Assembly (NCBI RefSeq): GCF_009557615.1
Contig: NZ_CP045652.1
Location: 620,001 to 684,000, forward strand
DNA from: Sphingobacteruim zhuxiongii
GTDB taxonomy: Bacteria > Bacteroidota > Bacteroidia > Sphingobacteriales > Sphingobacteriaceae
Reading direction: 5' to 3'
DNA length: 64,000 nt
The number at the start of each line of letters is the position of its first letter. The stretch's first letter is position 1. Below are positions 9,201 through 17,052 of the stretch, in pieces. The notes under the pieces were generated by a model. The model was given only the letters and a program-made list of their open reading frames with translations. It did not search any database and had not been told where the DNA came from. The position numbers were made by a program, and so were the translations under genes.

Positions 9201-10798
9201 TCACGAATCGGGTCGATTGGAGGGTTGGTTACTTGAGCAAAGAATTGTTTGAAATAGCTAGAAATATGCTGAGGTTGATCAGATAAAACTGCTAATGGTA
9301 CGTCTGTTCCCATCGAGCCGATTGGCTCATAACCGGTTAAGGCCATTGGAGTTAATATTGTTTCAATATCCTCACGAGAATAGCCAAAAGATTGTTGGTA
9401 TCTAAATACAGATTCCTTCGATAGGTAAGTAAAAGTAACACGAGGATCTGCTAATTCTTCTAATTTAATTTTATAGTTATTAATCCACTCACCATAAGGT
9501 TGTTGACGAACAAGTTCGCCTTTTACCTCTTCGTCTGAGCGAATTTTTCCAGCTTCCATATCTACGACGAATATCTTACCTGGTTGTTGTCTACCTTTTA
9601 GAATAATGGTCGATTCGTCGATTGGTAATGCACCAGCTTCAGAAGCAACGACAACACGGTCATCATTTGTAACAGCATAACGCAATGGACGGAGACCGTT
9701 GCGGTCTAATGTTGCTCCAATGATATTACCATCCGTAAAACAAAGGGCAGCAGGACCATCCCATGGTTCCATCAATGTTGCGTGGTATTCATAGAATGCT
9801 TTTTTCAATGGATCCATTTGCTCATTACCATCCCAAGCTTCAGGAACTAGCATCAGCATCACATGCGGTAAACTTCTCCCACTATGTAGTAACAGTTCAA
9901 CAACGTTATCTAAACAAGCAGAATCGGACTGACCACGGTCAACCACAGGCAATAGGATTTCCATTTCCTCGTCGGTAAAATACGGCGACGACAATGCACG
10001 TACGCCAGCATAGAACCAATTTAGATTTCCGGTCAAAGTATTGATCTCGCCATTATGAGCAATCATACGGAAAGGTTGCGCCAAGGACCATGAAGGGAAA
10101 GTATTTGTTGAGAATCGCGAGTGAATTAAGCCGAAAGCAGATACAACGCGCGGATCATGTAAGTCTTTAAAGTAAGATCCCACTTGGTAAGTGGTTAATT
10201 GACCTTTGTAAACTATTGTTTTGCAAGAAAGTGAGGCAATATAAAGAGGAAGCGGGTAGGCTTGATACGTTTTGATTTTTTGGATTATTAGGCGTCTTAA
10301 GACGTATAGTTTTCTTTCAAAATCTTCTGTATTACCAACTCCTTCCGGTCTAGAGATAAAGAATTGAACAATCTCAGGTTCTGCGCTTAAAGCTGTTGGA
10401 CCAATTCCGCTACGATTTACTGGGACTGTCCGGAAACCTAAAAGTTCCATCTTTCGCTCTTCCGCAGCCTCAGCAATCACTTGACGACAGATTGCATTCA
10501 TTTCAGCTTCCTTCGGCAGGAATAACATACCGACTCCGTAGTAACCAGGCTCTTGTAATTGTATACCTAGATTAATACACTCTTCCCAAAGAAATTCATG
10601 AGGTAATTGAATCATGATCCCTGCTCCGTCTCCTGATTCAGGGTCGCATCCGCATGCTCCGCGGTGCTCCATGTTCTCTAACATGGTCAGAGCGTCTTGT
10701 ACCTGTCGGTGAGATTTTTGTCCTTTGATATGGGCTACAAAACCTACCCCGCAGGCATCATGTTCAAACGCTGGATTATATAGTCCTTCTTGCTGCAT
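6299..10798 (-). CDS. gltB: Glutamate synthase large (alpha) subunit
   Basis: The 1499-residue protein is a full-length glutamate synthase. Cys16, within HDACGVGF, is the amidotransferase nucleophile that becomes N-terminal after removal of a short propeptide. The class II glutaminase domain covers roughly 16-420, the FMN-binding synthase barrel 800-1180 with GEGGEDE and the 3Fe-4S cysteines in CHLNTCPVG near residue 1132, and the C-terminal beta-helix (GXXGXXXG-like repeats) 1220-1450. Together with gltD it is the main ammonia-assimilation route with glutamine synthetase, which is not in the window. Upstream (10799-11006) only a weak TATATTAG -7 match at 10836-10843 is visible on this strand. 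Confidence 0.98.
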   Translation of the reverse strand: MQQEGLYNPAFEHDACGVGFVAHIKGQKSHRQVQDALTMLENMEHRGACGCDPESGDGAGIMIQLPHEFLWEECINLGIQLQEPGYYGVGMLFLPKEAEMNAICRQVIAEAAEERKMELLGFRTVPVNRSGIGPTALSAEPEIVQFFISRPEGVGNTEDFERKLYVLRRLIIQKIKTYQAYPLPLYIASLSCKTIVYKGQLTTYQVGSYFKDLHDPRVVSAFGLIHSRFSTNTFPSWSLAQPFRMIAHNGEINTLTGNLNWFYAGVRALSSPYFTDEEMEILLPVVDRGQSDSACLDNVVELLLHSGRSLPHVMLMLVPEAWDGNEQMDPLKKAFYEYHATLMEPWDGPAALCFTDGNIIGATLDRNGLRPLRYAVTNDDRVVVASEAGALPIDESTIILKGRQQPGKIFVVDMEAGKIRSDEEVKGELVRQQPYGEWINNYKIKLEELADPRVTFTYLSKESVFRYQQSFGYSREDIETILTPMALTGYEPIGSMGTDVPLAVLSDQPQHISSYFKQFFAQVTNPPIDPIRERLVMSLATFIGNAGNILIEDKKFCHCVTLEHPILTSSELEKLRSIDTGVFQAKTIQSYFRADGKPGSLEAGLDRLCRYADDAVKDGFEVIILSDRAIDSQHCAIPSLLAVSAVHHHLIKTGNRGAVGLVVEAGDAWEVHHFACLLAFGATAINPYMALASIRTMREQGQLETDLTWDDLKKNYVKAVCNGLLKIFSKMGISTLQSYHGAQIFEVLGIDSSVVDNYFCGAVSRIGGLTLDDIAKEALAKHWRGFEHSRVTPKLLPEGGLYQWKRRGEGHLWNPQTVHLLQQACRTDSFETYKKYASLINNQKEHMFTLRGLLEFAKHRTPIAIDQVEPASEIMKRFATGAMSFGSISHEAHSTLAIAMNRIGGKSNTGEGGEDEIRYAKLPNGDSMRSAIKQVASARFGVTSNYLTQADEIQIKMAQGAKPGEGGQLPGHKVDDWIAKVRHSTPGVGLISPPPHHDIYSIEDLAQLIFDLKNANRDARINVKLVSKAGVGTIAAGVAKAHADVILIAGYDGGTGASPISSIKHAGLPWELGLAEAHQTLVQNKLRSRVVLQADGQMKTGRDLVIATLLGAEEWGVATAALVAGGCIMMRKCHLNTCPVGVATQDPDLRKLFSGKPEDVVNLFGFLAEEMREIMAQLGFRTINEMVGRAQFLKKREDLPHWKASKIDFSGILHVAANANGQTLYNTEEQDHGMSMILDWGLLTQAKPALEGKTPVFGTFNVKNTDRTIGTLLSNEISKLYGSEGLPDNSINFKFKGSAGQSFGAFNTKGISFELEGEANDYVGKGLSGAQLAIYPAAESTLVPDENIIIGNVALYGATSGHLFINGRAGERFAVRNSGATAVVEGIGDHGCEYMTGGRALILGETGRNFAAGMSGGIAWVYDVKGNFRENCNKEMVDLDPLESEDETAIINLLKKHVLLTKSERANAILTNWAAEKNKFIKVYPREYKQVIQRKLVTA

Positions 10799-10955
10799 TG
10801 TGTTGTGAATATTTTATATTTTAACAATAGGTTTGCTAATATACGAATAAAAATAACAGTTTATTGAAAAACTAATAAAAAATATAAGAATATGTTGAGT
10901 AATACATAAAATATGGTCTTATTATTATTGATATCGTATTTGATTCGCCAATCGA

Positions 10956-10987
10956 TTGTAAAATTGAAATATCATTCGCTAATTTTG
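10956..10987 (+). promoter_or_regulatory. Bacteroidota-type promoter for the epimerase gene
   Basis: TTG at 10956-10958 is followed after 21 bases by TAATTTTG (10980-10987), an exact match to the Bacteroidota -7 consensus TAnnTTTG with a -33 TTG at acceptable spacing. The ATG is at 11007, giving a short leader of about 14 bases. Confidence 0.65.
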
Positions 10988-11006
10988 TTGATATAACAAA
11001 TGAATT

Positions 11007-12107
11007 ATGATTATTACCGAAATTGAAATATACCGACTGAGTATCCCCATGGAACCGTTCGTTATTGCGACAGGAACTATGGACTACGCTCAAAACACAT
11101 TTATTCGAATAAAGACAGATTCTGAATACTATGGCGTAGGAGAATGTTCAGCATTTCCAATGATCGTAGGGGAGACACAAAATACCTGTATTGCGGTTGC
11201 AAAGGACTTTGCCAAGATTCTATTAGGGAAAGATCCCTTGCAAATTGAAGAACGCATGGCGGAACTTCATTTGTATATCGCCGGAAATGCAACAATCAAG
11301 TCCGCATTTGATATGGCGCTTTACGATCTGTCTGCAAAGAATGCAGGGGTTCCTCTTTATCAATTTCTCGGAGGAAAGGTTAGAGATATTGTAACAGACA
11401 TCACGTTGGGAATCGCGTCGCCAGAAGTTATGGCAGAGAAAGCAAGAAAACTGCACGAAGGCGGAGCTGTAGCACTCAAAGTTAAACTTGGAAAGAAACC
11501 AAAGGATGATATTGCACGTATCAAGGCAATTCGTCAATCTGTTGGATTTGATATTCCAATTCGAATCGATGCAAATCAAGGTTGGAGTTATGAAGAGGCG
11601 GTGGAAGCCTTACAAGGCTTAGAGCCGCTGAAAATACAATTCTGCGAACAGCCAATGCGTACCTATAATGATCATCTACTCGCGCAATTACGTACGGAAA
11701 CTATTGTGCCTATTATGGCGGATGAATCTGTTTATAATCATCATGATGCTGAAAGACTTTGCCGCACGGATAGCTGCGATTATATCAACATTAAATTTTC
11801 AAAATCATCTGGCATTGCGGAGTCTCTCAAGATTCAGTCTGTTGCGCAGGAATACCATATTCCATGTATGATTGGAGGAATGCTTGAGAGTCGGTTAGCA
11901 CTTGCGGCGAAAGTTCATTTTGCATACGCTGCACCCAATGTGAAATTCTATGATCTGGACACCTGTATGGTTGGACATCTGGAAGATCCAGTTATTGGTG
12001 GAATTCAATATGATGGATACCAAATACATATCCATGATGGATTGGGGATAGGTGCTGATATGGATCCTGCATTTTTAGAAACTTGTGATAAATGGACAAT
12101 CTCTTAA
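11007..12107 (+). CDS. Dipeptide epimerase, enolase superfamily (L-Ala-D/L-Glu epimerase-like)
   Basis: The 366-residue protein is a muconate-lactonizing/mandelate-racemase type enolase. The catalytic KxK motif (LKVKLG, near 154-159), the metal ligands in RIDANQGW (near 187), CEQPM (near 213) and ADESV (near 238), the second catalytic lysine in KFSKSSG (near 263), and the C-terminal DLDTCMV specificity segment fit the L-Ala-D/L-Glu epimerase branch, which recycles murein peptides. Substrate range in this branch is broad, so the exact dipeptide is uncertain. The gene stands alone with its own promoter, downstream of a divergent gltB. Confidence 0.85.
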   Translation: MIITEIEIYRLSIPMEPFVIATGTMDYAQNTFIRIKTDSEYYGVGECSAFPMIVGETQNTCIAVAKDFAKILLGKDPLQIEERMAELHLYIAGNATIKSAFDMALYDLSAKNAGVPLYQFLGGKVRDIVTDITLGIASPEVMAEKARKLHEGGAVALKVKLGKKPKDDIARIKAIRQSVGFDIPIRIDANQGWSYEEAVEALQGLEPLKIQFCEQPMRTYNDHLLAQLRTETIVPIMADESVYNHHDAERLCRTDSCDYINIKFSKSSGIAESLKIQSVAQEYHIPCMIGGMLESRLALAAKVHFAYAAPNVKFYDLDTCMVGHLEDPVIGGIQYDGYQIHIHDGLGIGADMDPAFLETCDKWTIS

Positions 12108-12116
12108 TAAAAAGCT

Positions 12117-12233
12117 ATGTTAAATAATGACAGTTGGACATTAGGGATGTCTGAAGTGATCATCCTTATTATTTTACTCATCATATTGCTTTTCTTTGCC
12201 TACATTTTTACCAAGCTTCTCAAGCGAAAGTAA
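12117..12233 (+). CDS. Small single-span membrane protein
   Basis: This short reading frame encodes 38 residues (MLNNDSWTLGMSEVIILIIL then more hydrophobic residues and a basic tail KLLKRK). One strong membrane helix covers roughly residues 14-32 with a positive-inside C-terminus. It starts nine bases after the epimerase stop, and an internal ATG at 12147 would give a 28-residue form. The hydrophobic-then-basic composition is unlikely by chance in untranslated DNA, but no family is recognised and no function can be assigned. Confidence 0.45.
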   Translation: MLNNDSWTLGMSEVIILIILLIILLFFAYIFTKLLKRK

Positions 12234-12267
12234 ATCGGTAATGAGCCAAGAATAGGGAATAAATCAG

Positions 12268-12275
12268 TACATTTG
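12268..12275 (+). promoter_or_regulatory. -7 element (TACATTTG) of the deoxyhypusine-synthase-like gene
   Basis: This is an exact TAnnTTTG match 25 bases before the ATG at 12301. No TTG at the usual -33 spacing is visible, so the call rests on the -7 box alone. Confidence 0.45.
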
Positions 12276-12300
12276 TCCCCAATATCAGATATAAAAAAAT

Positions 12301-13281
12301 ATGAGCACACAACGCGGACCTATTTCTCAATTTATCGAGAAAAACTATCTTCATTTTAACGCTGCTTCTTTAGTAGATGCGGCAAAAGGATATGAAACAC
12401 ACCTTGCTGAAGGTGGAAAGATGTTGGTTTCTTTAGCAGGAGCAATGAGTACTGCTGAATTGGGTATTTCATTAGCTGAGATGATCCGTCAGGATAAAGT
12501 CGCTATCATTTCTTGTACTGGAGCGAACTTAGAAGAAGACGTGATGAACTTGGTCGCACATTCACACTATAAACGTGTTCCGAACTACCGCGACTTGACT
12601 CCTCAAGACGAGTGGGAATTATTAGAAAACCATTACAATCGTGTAACCGATACTTGTATCCCAGAGGAAGAAGCGTTCAGACGCTTACAGTCACATCTAG
12701 AAAAAGCTTGGAAAGATGCCGAAGCTAATGGCGAACGTTACTTCCCACATGAATTTTTATATAAAGTAGTATTATCTGGTGATCTTGAGCAATACTATGA
12801 AATCGATCCAAAGAATTCTTGGATTTTAGCGGCTGCAGAAAAGAATATTCCAATTATCTGTCCAGGATGGGAAGATTCAACGACTGGTAACATCTTTGCA
12901 TCGTACGTTATTAAAGGACAATTAAATGTTCATACCGTAAAAACAGGTATTGAGTACATGATTTACTTAACAGAATGGTACCGTGCGAACTCTGCTGGTA
13001 AAGGTGTAGGATTCTTCCAAATTGGTGGTGGTATCGCTGGTGATTTCCCAATCTGTGTTGTTCCAATGATGTACCAAGATTTAGAGTGGCATGATGTTCC
13101 TTTCTGGTCTTATTTCTGTCAAATCTCTGACTCGACAACCTCATATGGTTCGTACTCTGGTGCCGTACCTAATGAGAAAATCACTTGGGGTAAATTAGAT
13201 ACAGAATCACCGAAATTCATCGTGGAGTCGGATGCGACAATTGTTGCGCCTTTGATCTTTGCTTGGGTATTAGGTCAATAA
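12301..13281 (+). CDS. Deoxyhypusine-synthase-family protein
   Basis: The 326-residue protein belongs to the deoxyhypusine synthase fold: the NAD-binding SLAGAMSTAELG segment near residue 43, SCTGANLEED near 77, and the C-terminal block ending TWGKLD near 296, whose lysine corresponds to the lysine that forms the covalent enzyme-aminobutyl intermediate in the eukaryotic enzyme. Bacteria have no eIF5A, so the substrate must differ; related bacterial enzymes make homospermidine from spermidine or putrescine. A polyamine role is therefore plausible but not shown. The next gene starts 27 bases on and is probably cotranscribed. Confidence 0.85.
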   Translation: MSTQRGPISQFIEKNYLHFNAASLVDAAKGYETHLAEGGKMLVSLAGAMSTAELGISLAEMIRQDKVAIISCTGANLEEDVMNLVAHSHYKRVPNYRDLTPQDEWELLENHYNRVTDTCIPEEEAFRRLQSHLEKAWKDAEANGERYFPHEFLYKVVLSGDLEQYYEIDPKNSWILAAAEKNIPIICPGWEDSTTGNIFASYVIKGQLNVHTVKTGIEYMIYLTEWYRANSAGKGVGFFQIGGGIAGDFPICVVPMMYQDLEWHDVPFWSYFCQISDSTTSYGSYSGAVPNEKITWGKLDTESPKFIVESDATIVAPLIFAWVLGQ

Positions 13282-13308
13282 GCTATTATAACAAAATCGG
13301 ATATCAAA

Positions 13309-13860
13309 TTGGCATCGAACCTAACAACAGATAACGTAGTTGCACTTCAGACATTAATGTCTGAGACCATTTTTACAATGGGTGAGCAATCTACTTTGCC
13401 TGGAGGATCGATTCACGATCATCCGAATCAAGATATTCCTCAGTCTGCTGAACCTATTTCAGCAGCTGAGGAATTTATTTTTCAGGGAGATAAAACGACG
13501 GGTGTTCTCTTCATTCTGCGCTATCCTGATTATCCGTACTTCTCAGCAGAAGCAGAGGAGGCTTTCCTAAAAACGATTGGAGCTTTACAATTAAACGCAA
13601 GTAATGTTGCCGTTGTTAATCTGGCGAATAAGCATAATCCCAATGACTGGGGACGTATTATGAAATTCTTTGAACCCAAGAAAATAATCTTACTTGGCGT
13701 AGAACCAACCTCACTTAAATTACCTGTTATTGCCCATAACTCCTATATGAAAGGGCGTATCGCAACTGTTTTCAATACGTTTAGTTTTGAAGAGATGTTT
13801 GCAGATGTTCAAAAGAAAAAACTCTTTTGGGGAGAATTCAAAACCTTTATAGGTTCCTAA
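13309..13860 (+). CDS. Conserved-looking protein of unknown function
   Basis: The reading frame begins with TTG at 13309, 27 bases after the preceding gene; the first ATG (13357) would remove 16 residues. The 183-residue product is soluble. Its second half (from about residue 65: FILRYPDYPY, then VAVVNLANKHNPNDWGRI and KKIILLGVEPTSL) has alternating hydrophobic strands and helices typical of a small Rossmann-like alpha/beta domain. I do not recognise a family. The position suggests joint expression with the deoxyhypusine-synthase-like gene, but no functional link can be read from the sequence. Confidence 0.65.
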   Translation: MASNLTTDNVVALQTLMSETIFTMGEQSTLPGGSIHDHPNQDIPQSAEPISAAEEFIFQGDKTTGVLFILRYPDYPYFSAEAEEAFLKTIGALQLNASNVAVVNLANKHNPNDWGRIMKFFEPKKIILLGVEPTSLKLPVIAHNSYMKGRIATVFNTFSFEEMFADVQKKKLFWGEFKTFIGS

Positions 13861-13896
13861 TTTCAATTTTTTCCAATTATTACCTTTTCAGAATGT

Positions 13897-13904
13897 TAAT
13901 TTTG
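13897..13904 (+). promoter_or_regulatory. -7 element (TAATTTTG) of rdgB
   Basis: This is an exact TAnnTTTG match ending 17 bases before the rdgB ATG at 13922, suggesting a leader of about ten bases. Confidence 0.5.
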
Positions 13905-13921
13905 GCAGATATTTATGCACT

Positions 13922-14497
13922 ATGGAATTAATATTTGCTACAAACAACGCTCATAAGTTAGAAGAAGTACAACAAATGGTTGGCGATCGATTTATACTGA
14001 AAACATTGGCCGATATTAATTGTCACGATGATATCCCTGAAACAGGTATTACCTTCCAAGAGAATGCGAAGCAAAAGACAGACTATTTGGTCGAACGTTT
14101 CGCTGTAAATTGTTTTGGAGATGATTCAGGATTGGAAGTTGATGCTTTAAATGGAGAACCTGGCGTATATTCTGCACGTTATTCAGGATCTCGTGATATG
14201 GAGAAGAACATTGACTTAGTATTAGAAAAATTAGGCGATAGTTCGAATAGAAATGCGCGTTTTAAAACCGTGATTTCGCTTTACTTAAATGGCGAGCAGC
14301 ATTTTTTTGAGGGAACAGTTGAGGGAAACATTATCACAAATCGTATCGGAACAGAAGGATTCGGATACGATCCTATTTTTATTCCTGAAGGCTATACGCA
14401 GACTTTTGCGGAAATGAGTATGCTAGAAAAGAACAAAATTAGTCATAGAGCAAAAGCGATTGCTAAACTGGTGGATTTCTTAAAGTCGGAGATCTAG
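13922..14497 (+). CDS. rdgB: dITP/XTP pyrophosphatase (RdgB/HAM1 family)
   Basis: The enzyme hydrolyses non-canonical purine triphosphates (dITP, XTP) and so keeps them out of DNA and RNA. The 191-residue protein shows the family signatures FATNNAHKLEE at residues 4-14, FGDDSGLEVDAL near 65, GVYSARYSG near 80, GFGYDPIF near 147 and SHRAKA near 176. Length and start are normal. It converges with the OstA-like gene, with a long hairpin between them. Confidence 0.96.
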   Translation: MELIFATNNAHKLEEVQQMVGDRFILKTLADINCHDDIPETGITFQENAKQKTDYLVERFAVNCFGDDSGLEVDALNGEPGVYSARYSGSRDMEKNIDLVLEKLGDSSNRNARFKTVISLYLNGEQHFFEGTVEGNIITNRIGTEGFGYDPIFIPEGYTQTFAEMSMLEKNKISHRAKAIAKLVDFLKSEI

Positions 14498-14548
14498 AAA
14501 GGGATACGGCTTTTTAAAACAGCAGGTAGTAGACTAGTTCGGACCTTA

Positions 14549-14597
14549 AGCCTAGCTCAACCCATCAAATTCGAAAGAGAATAGGTTGAACTAGGCT
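14549..14597. terminator. Long hairpin between convergent genes
   Basis: AGCCTAGCTCAACC (14549-14562) pairs with GGTTGAACTAGGCT (14584-14597), 14 positions with one mismatch, around a 21-base loop. It lies between convergent rdgB and the OstA-like gene. Neither side has a T-tract, so it could be a factor-assisted bidirectional terminator or an mRNA 3'-end stabiliser. Confidence 0.5.
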
Positions 14598-14618
14598 CAA
14601 TTAGTTAAAAAGAACTAG

Positions 14619-16904
14619 TTAATTCTGGATTTTTTCTTCGATTTTTTTAGTGGCAGGATTCAATTTTTTTACTTCGCCTGCTTTTGTCTCGACAGGACTA
14701 CTGCTCTCATTAGCATCTTTTTTATCGTCTTTTTCTGTGTCTGGGACACTACTCTGTGGAGCTCGCTTCCGGTTTAACATGTCTTCGACAGACTTCGGCC
14801 TATCCTCGGGTTTCCATTGAAAGCCTGGTAACACTTCAATTTCCTGTGTAACGAGTTTAAAAGGGTATATCTTTTGATCTATTTTGCGGATAGAAACGTA
14901 ATCAATAATTTTATTGTTCTCCATCGTAATCTTGATTCGACTACTTCGGTCGTGAAACATCTCTGTAATTGTTTTCGTTTTATCGTTCGTTGAAAACACG
15001 AGATTCTCGGCGTTACCATCAACGAAAAGACGTTCTATACTGTTGTTAGCGAAAAATGCAGTAATTTTTCGACCCTTTAATTGATTGAATTTTAGGGTGT
15101 CTAATACCGCATTCACCATAAAGGCATTTTGCTTAAGTAAGGCATTATCCATCTTGCCATTTTTTATTTGCATAAAAATGGTATCCGCGGATATCTGAGA
15201 TCCATCAGACCAAATCATTGGTTTTCCCATAAAGCGGAACATGGAATCAACCATGCCATAATAAACAGAGTCGGCAACAGCTTGTAGGTCAGATTTAAAT
15301 ACTCGCACATTATAATTTGCACGAACAATACGCGTCCTCGCCGTGTCTGCAAATAGCTGTGTGGAATCTTTCAATAGCGTATCAGCGGTTTGTGCAGATT
15401 TAAGCGCATCCGTTATTAACTCGTCATGCTCATTTCCTGTTGGCATCTCTGCTTTCTTTCTCAAAACACTATCTGCCTTTGTCGTCAGCTCTATGTTTAA
15501 GGAGTCTGCTGCTTTGGTTTTCTCTGGCGCTTTTTTAGGTGCGATAACTTTTTTAGCACCCTCAATTTTTTTACTATTAATTTGCGGACTCTTATCCGCT
15601 ATTTTGTTCGAATCAAGTTTTAAGGACAATGAGTCCGCGTTATCAAAAGAGGTCGAGTCGTCTAGGTCTCCATAATCGACTTCAGTGGTTTCTTCTATTT
15701 GCCCACCATTTCGGTCTAATTTAAGGTCTAGGGGTTTATAATCCCGAACAAATATTACGCGAGAATACAAGGTGTCTGCCGTCATATAGGCGGTGTCAAC
15801 CTGAGGTGCTTGCTTTGACGGAACCAATGGTTTGTTTTCCGTTGTATCTGTAACAGCCTTTAGTTCCTGTTCGTTCTGTTGTTTTTGCTTCTCTTTTAGC
15901 TCTTTTTCCTTTTCTCGTTCAAGCTTTTTAATTTCTTTTTTGGACAGACTTTTATCCGTTTTCAGACTATCTGCGTTTGTCGTGTCGACCTTACTATTGC
16001 TGGAATCATTTTGAATGACATATTTAACTAAGGGTTTGTCAGTCATTAAGATCGATTGATCGGATTCAATGTATTTGCCGTAGCCTCCTTCGGAATAAAA
16101 CTTATCCAAGGTATCTACGAATACAACATTGCGAAAAGCCTCACCAAGCCCTTTATTTCGGTCATAAAAAAGACTATCGCCTTTCAAAAAGCGACTGCCT
16201 TCCGTATAGAGGTTATTTTTGTTGAATTTTGCGATTCCAAATGCGGTGTTGTAGGTCCCTTTCTCGGTATAAAGATTTTCACCCTTGCGGCCCTTAATAT
16301 TTGTTGGACCGAAGAAAAATGCATCTCTATACATGGTGTTATACTGCATGGTATCTGTATAGATTATCACATTTGGAGAGCGGACAACCACTTTATTATT
16401 AAAATATGCGTCTTTGGAGGTTTCGAAATAATAAGCACTTTGGGAAGTAATGGTATCGCCTTTCCCTTCAATACGACCACCGTTGCGGTATGTTCCACGT
16501 TGGCTACGCATATTATAAGTCAGGTAATTTGTCGTTAAAGTTGTTTCACCATCAACCATGCGGACATTTCTAGTCAACACCGCTTGTTGCGACTCCGCAT
16601 CATAGTGTAAGTGCGTTCCGTAGATGGTGGTACCAGAAGGTTGATTAATGACAATATTACCATGCGCTTCAAAAAACTCGCGGCCTAAATCATCTTTGTA
16701 CAGGTCTCCACTGTCTGCAGATAGGGTTGAACCTTTGTGCTCATACATGGGACGATAACTCCTGAGGATTTTTTGATTGATAAATCGACTGCGATCAGAG
16801 GATAATAAACGCATTTCACTGCCGGTTGGGGCAGGTGTTGGAGTTATTTGTCCGTAACTCGAGACAAAGCACAGTAGCGTTAGAAGAATAAATAGGTACC
16901 TCAC
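14619..16904 (-). CDS. OstA-like (LptA/LptD N-terminal domain) envelope protein
   Basis: The 761-residue protein starts with a signal peptide (MRYLFILLTLLCFVSSYGQ) and carries OstA/LptA-type beta-jellyroll repeats at about 50-290 (for example TTIYGTHLHYDAESQQAVL) and again at about 540-690. Such domains bind lipid A and form the periplasmic bridge for lipopolysaccharide transport. The middle (about 300-520) is a low-complexity stretch rich in Lys, Glu, Ser, Asp and Thr, likely disordered. The start is GTG at 16904; a TATTTTTG -7 element ends only five bases before it. It is larger than LptA and smaller than LptD and lacks the LptD barrel, so it may be a Bacteroidota-specific transport component. 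Confidence 0.8.
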   Translation of the reverse strand: MRYLFILLTLLCFVSSYGQITPTPAPTGSEMRLLSSDRSRFINQKILRSYRPMYEHKGSTLSADSGDLYKDDLGREFFEAHGNIVINQPSGTTIYGTHLHYDAESQQAVLTRNVRMVDGETTLTTNYLTYNMRSQRGTYRNGGRIEGKGDTITSQSAYYFETSKDAYFNNKVVVRSPNVIIYTDTMQYNTMYRDAFFFGPTNIKGRKGENLYTEKGTYNTAFGIAKFNKNNLYTEGSRFLKGDSLFYDRNKGLGEAFRNVVFVDTLDKFYSEGGYGKYIESDQSILMTDKPLVKYVIQNDSSNSKVDTTNADSLKTDKSLSKKEIKKLEREKEKELKEKQKQQNEQELKAVTDTTENKPLVPSKQAPQVDTAYMTADTLYSRVIFVRDYKPLDLKLDRNGGQIEETTEVDYGDLDDSTSFDNADSLSLKLDSNKIADKSPQINSKKIEGAKKVIAPKKAPEKTKAADSLNIELTTKADSVLRKKAEMPTGNEHDELITDALKSAQTADTLLKDSTQLFADTARTRIVRANYNVRVFKSDLQAVADSVYYGMVDSMFRFMGKPMIWSDGSQISADTIFMQIKNGKMDNALLKQNAFMVNAVLDTLKFNQLKGRKITAFFANNSIERLFVDGNAENLVFSTNDKTKTITEMFHDRSSRIKITMENNKIIDYVSIRKIDQKIYPFKLVTQEIEVLPGFQWKPEDRPKSVEDMLNRKRAPQSSVPDTEKDDKKDANESSSPVETKAGEVKKLNPATKKIEEKIQN

Positions 16905-16909
16905 AAGCG

Positions 16910-16917
16910 CAAAAATA
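16910..16917 (-). promoter_or_regulatory. -7 element (TATTTTTG) of the OstA-like gene
   Basis: An exact TAnnTTTG match on the minus strand ends five bases before the GTG at 16904, which would make the transcript leaderless or nearly so. Confidence 0.45.
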
Positions 16918-17040
16918 TGTAAATAATTAGCAAAAAATTGTTAAAGGCTAAATTTTAATCTACAAATCAAAAGATATTAAATAACAGCGAAAAGTAGACC
17001 AATTTTTGTATTGAAATTAGCGGTCAAGAAATGGAATGCT

Positions 17041-17048
17041 TATTTTTG
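17041..17048 (+). promoter_or_regulatory. -7 element (TATTTTTG) of tilS
   Basis: An exact TAnnTTTG match ends four bases before the tilS ATG at 17053, which again predicts a leaderless transcript. Confidence 0.45.
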
Positions 17049-17052
17049 ATTT

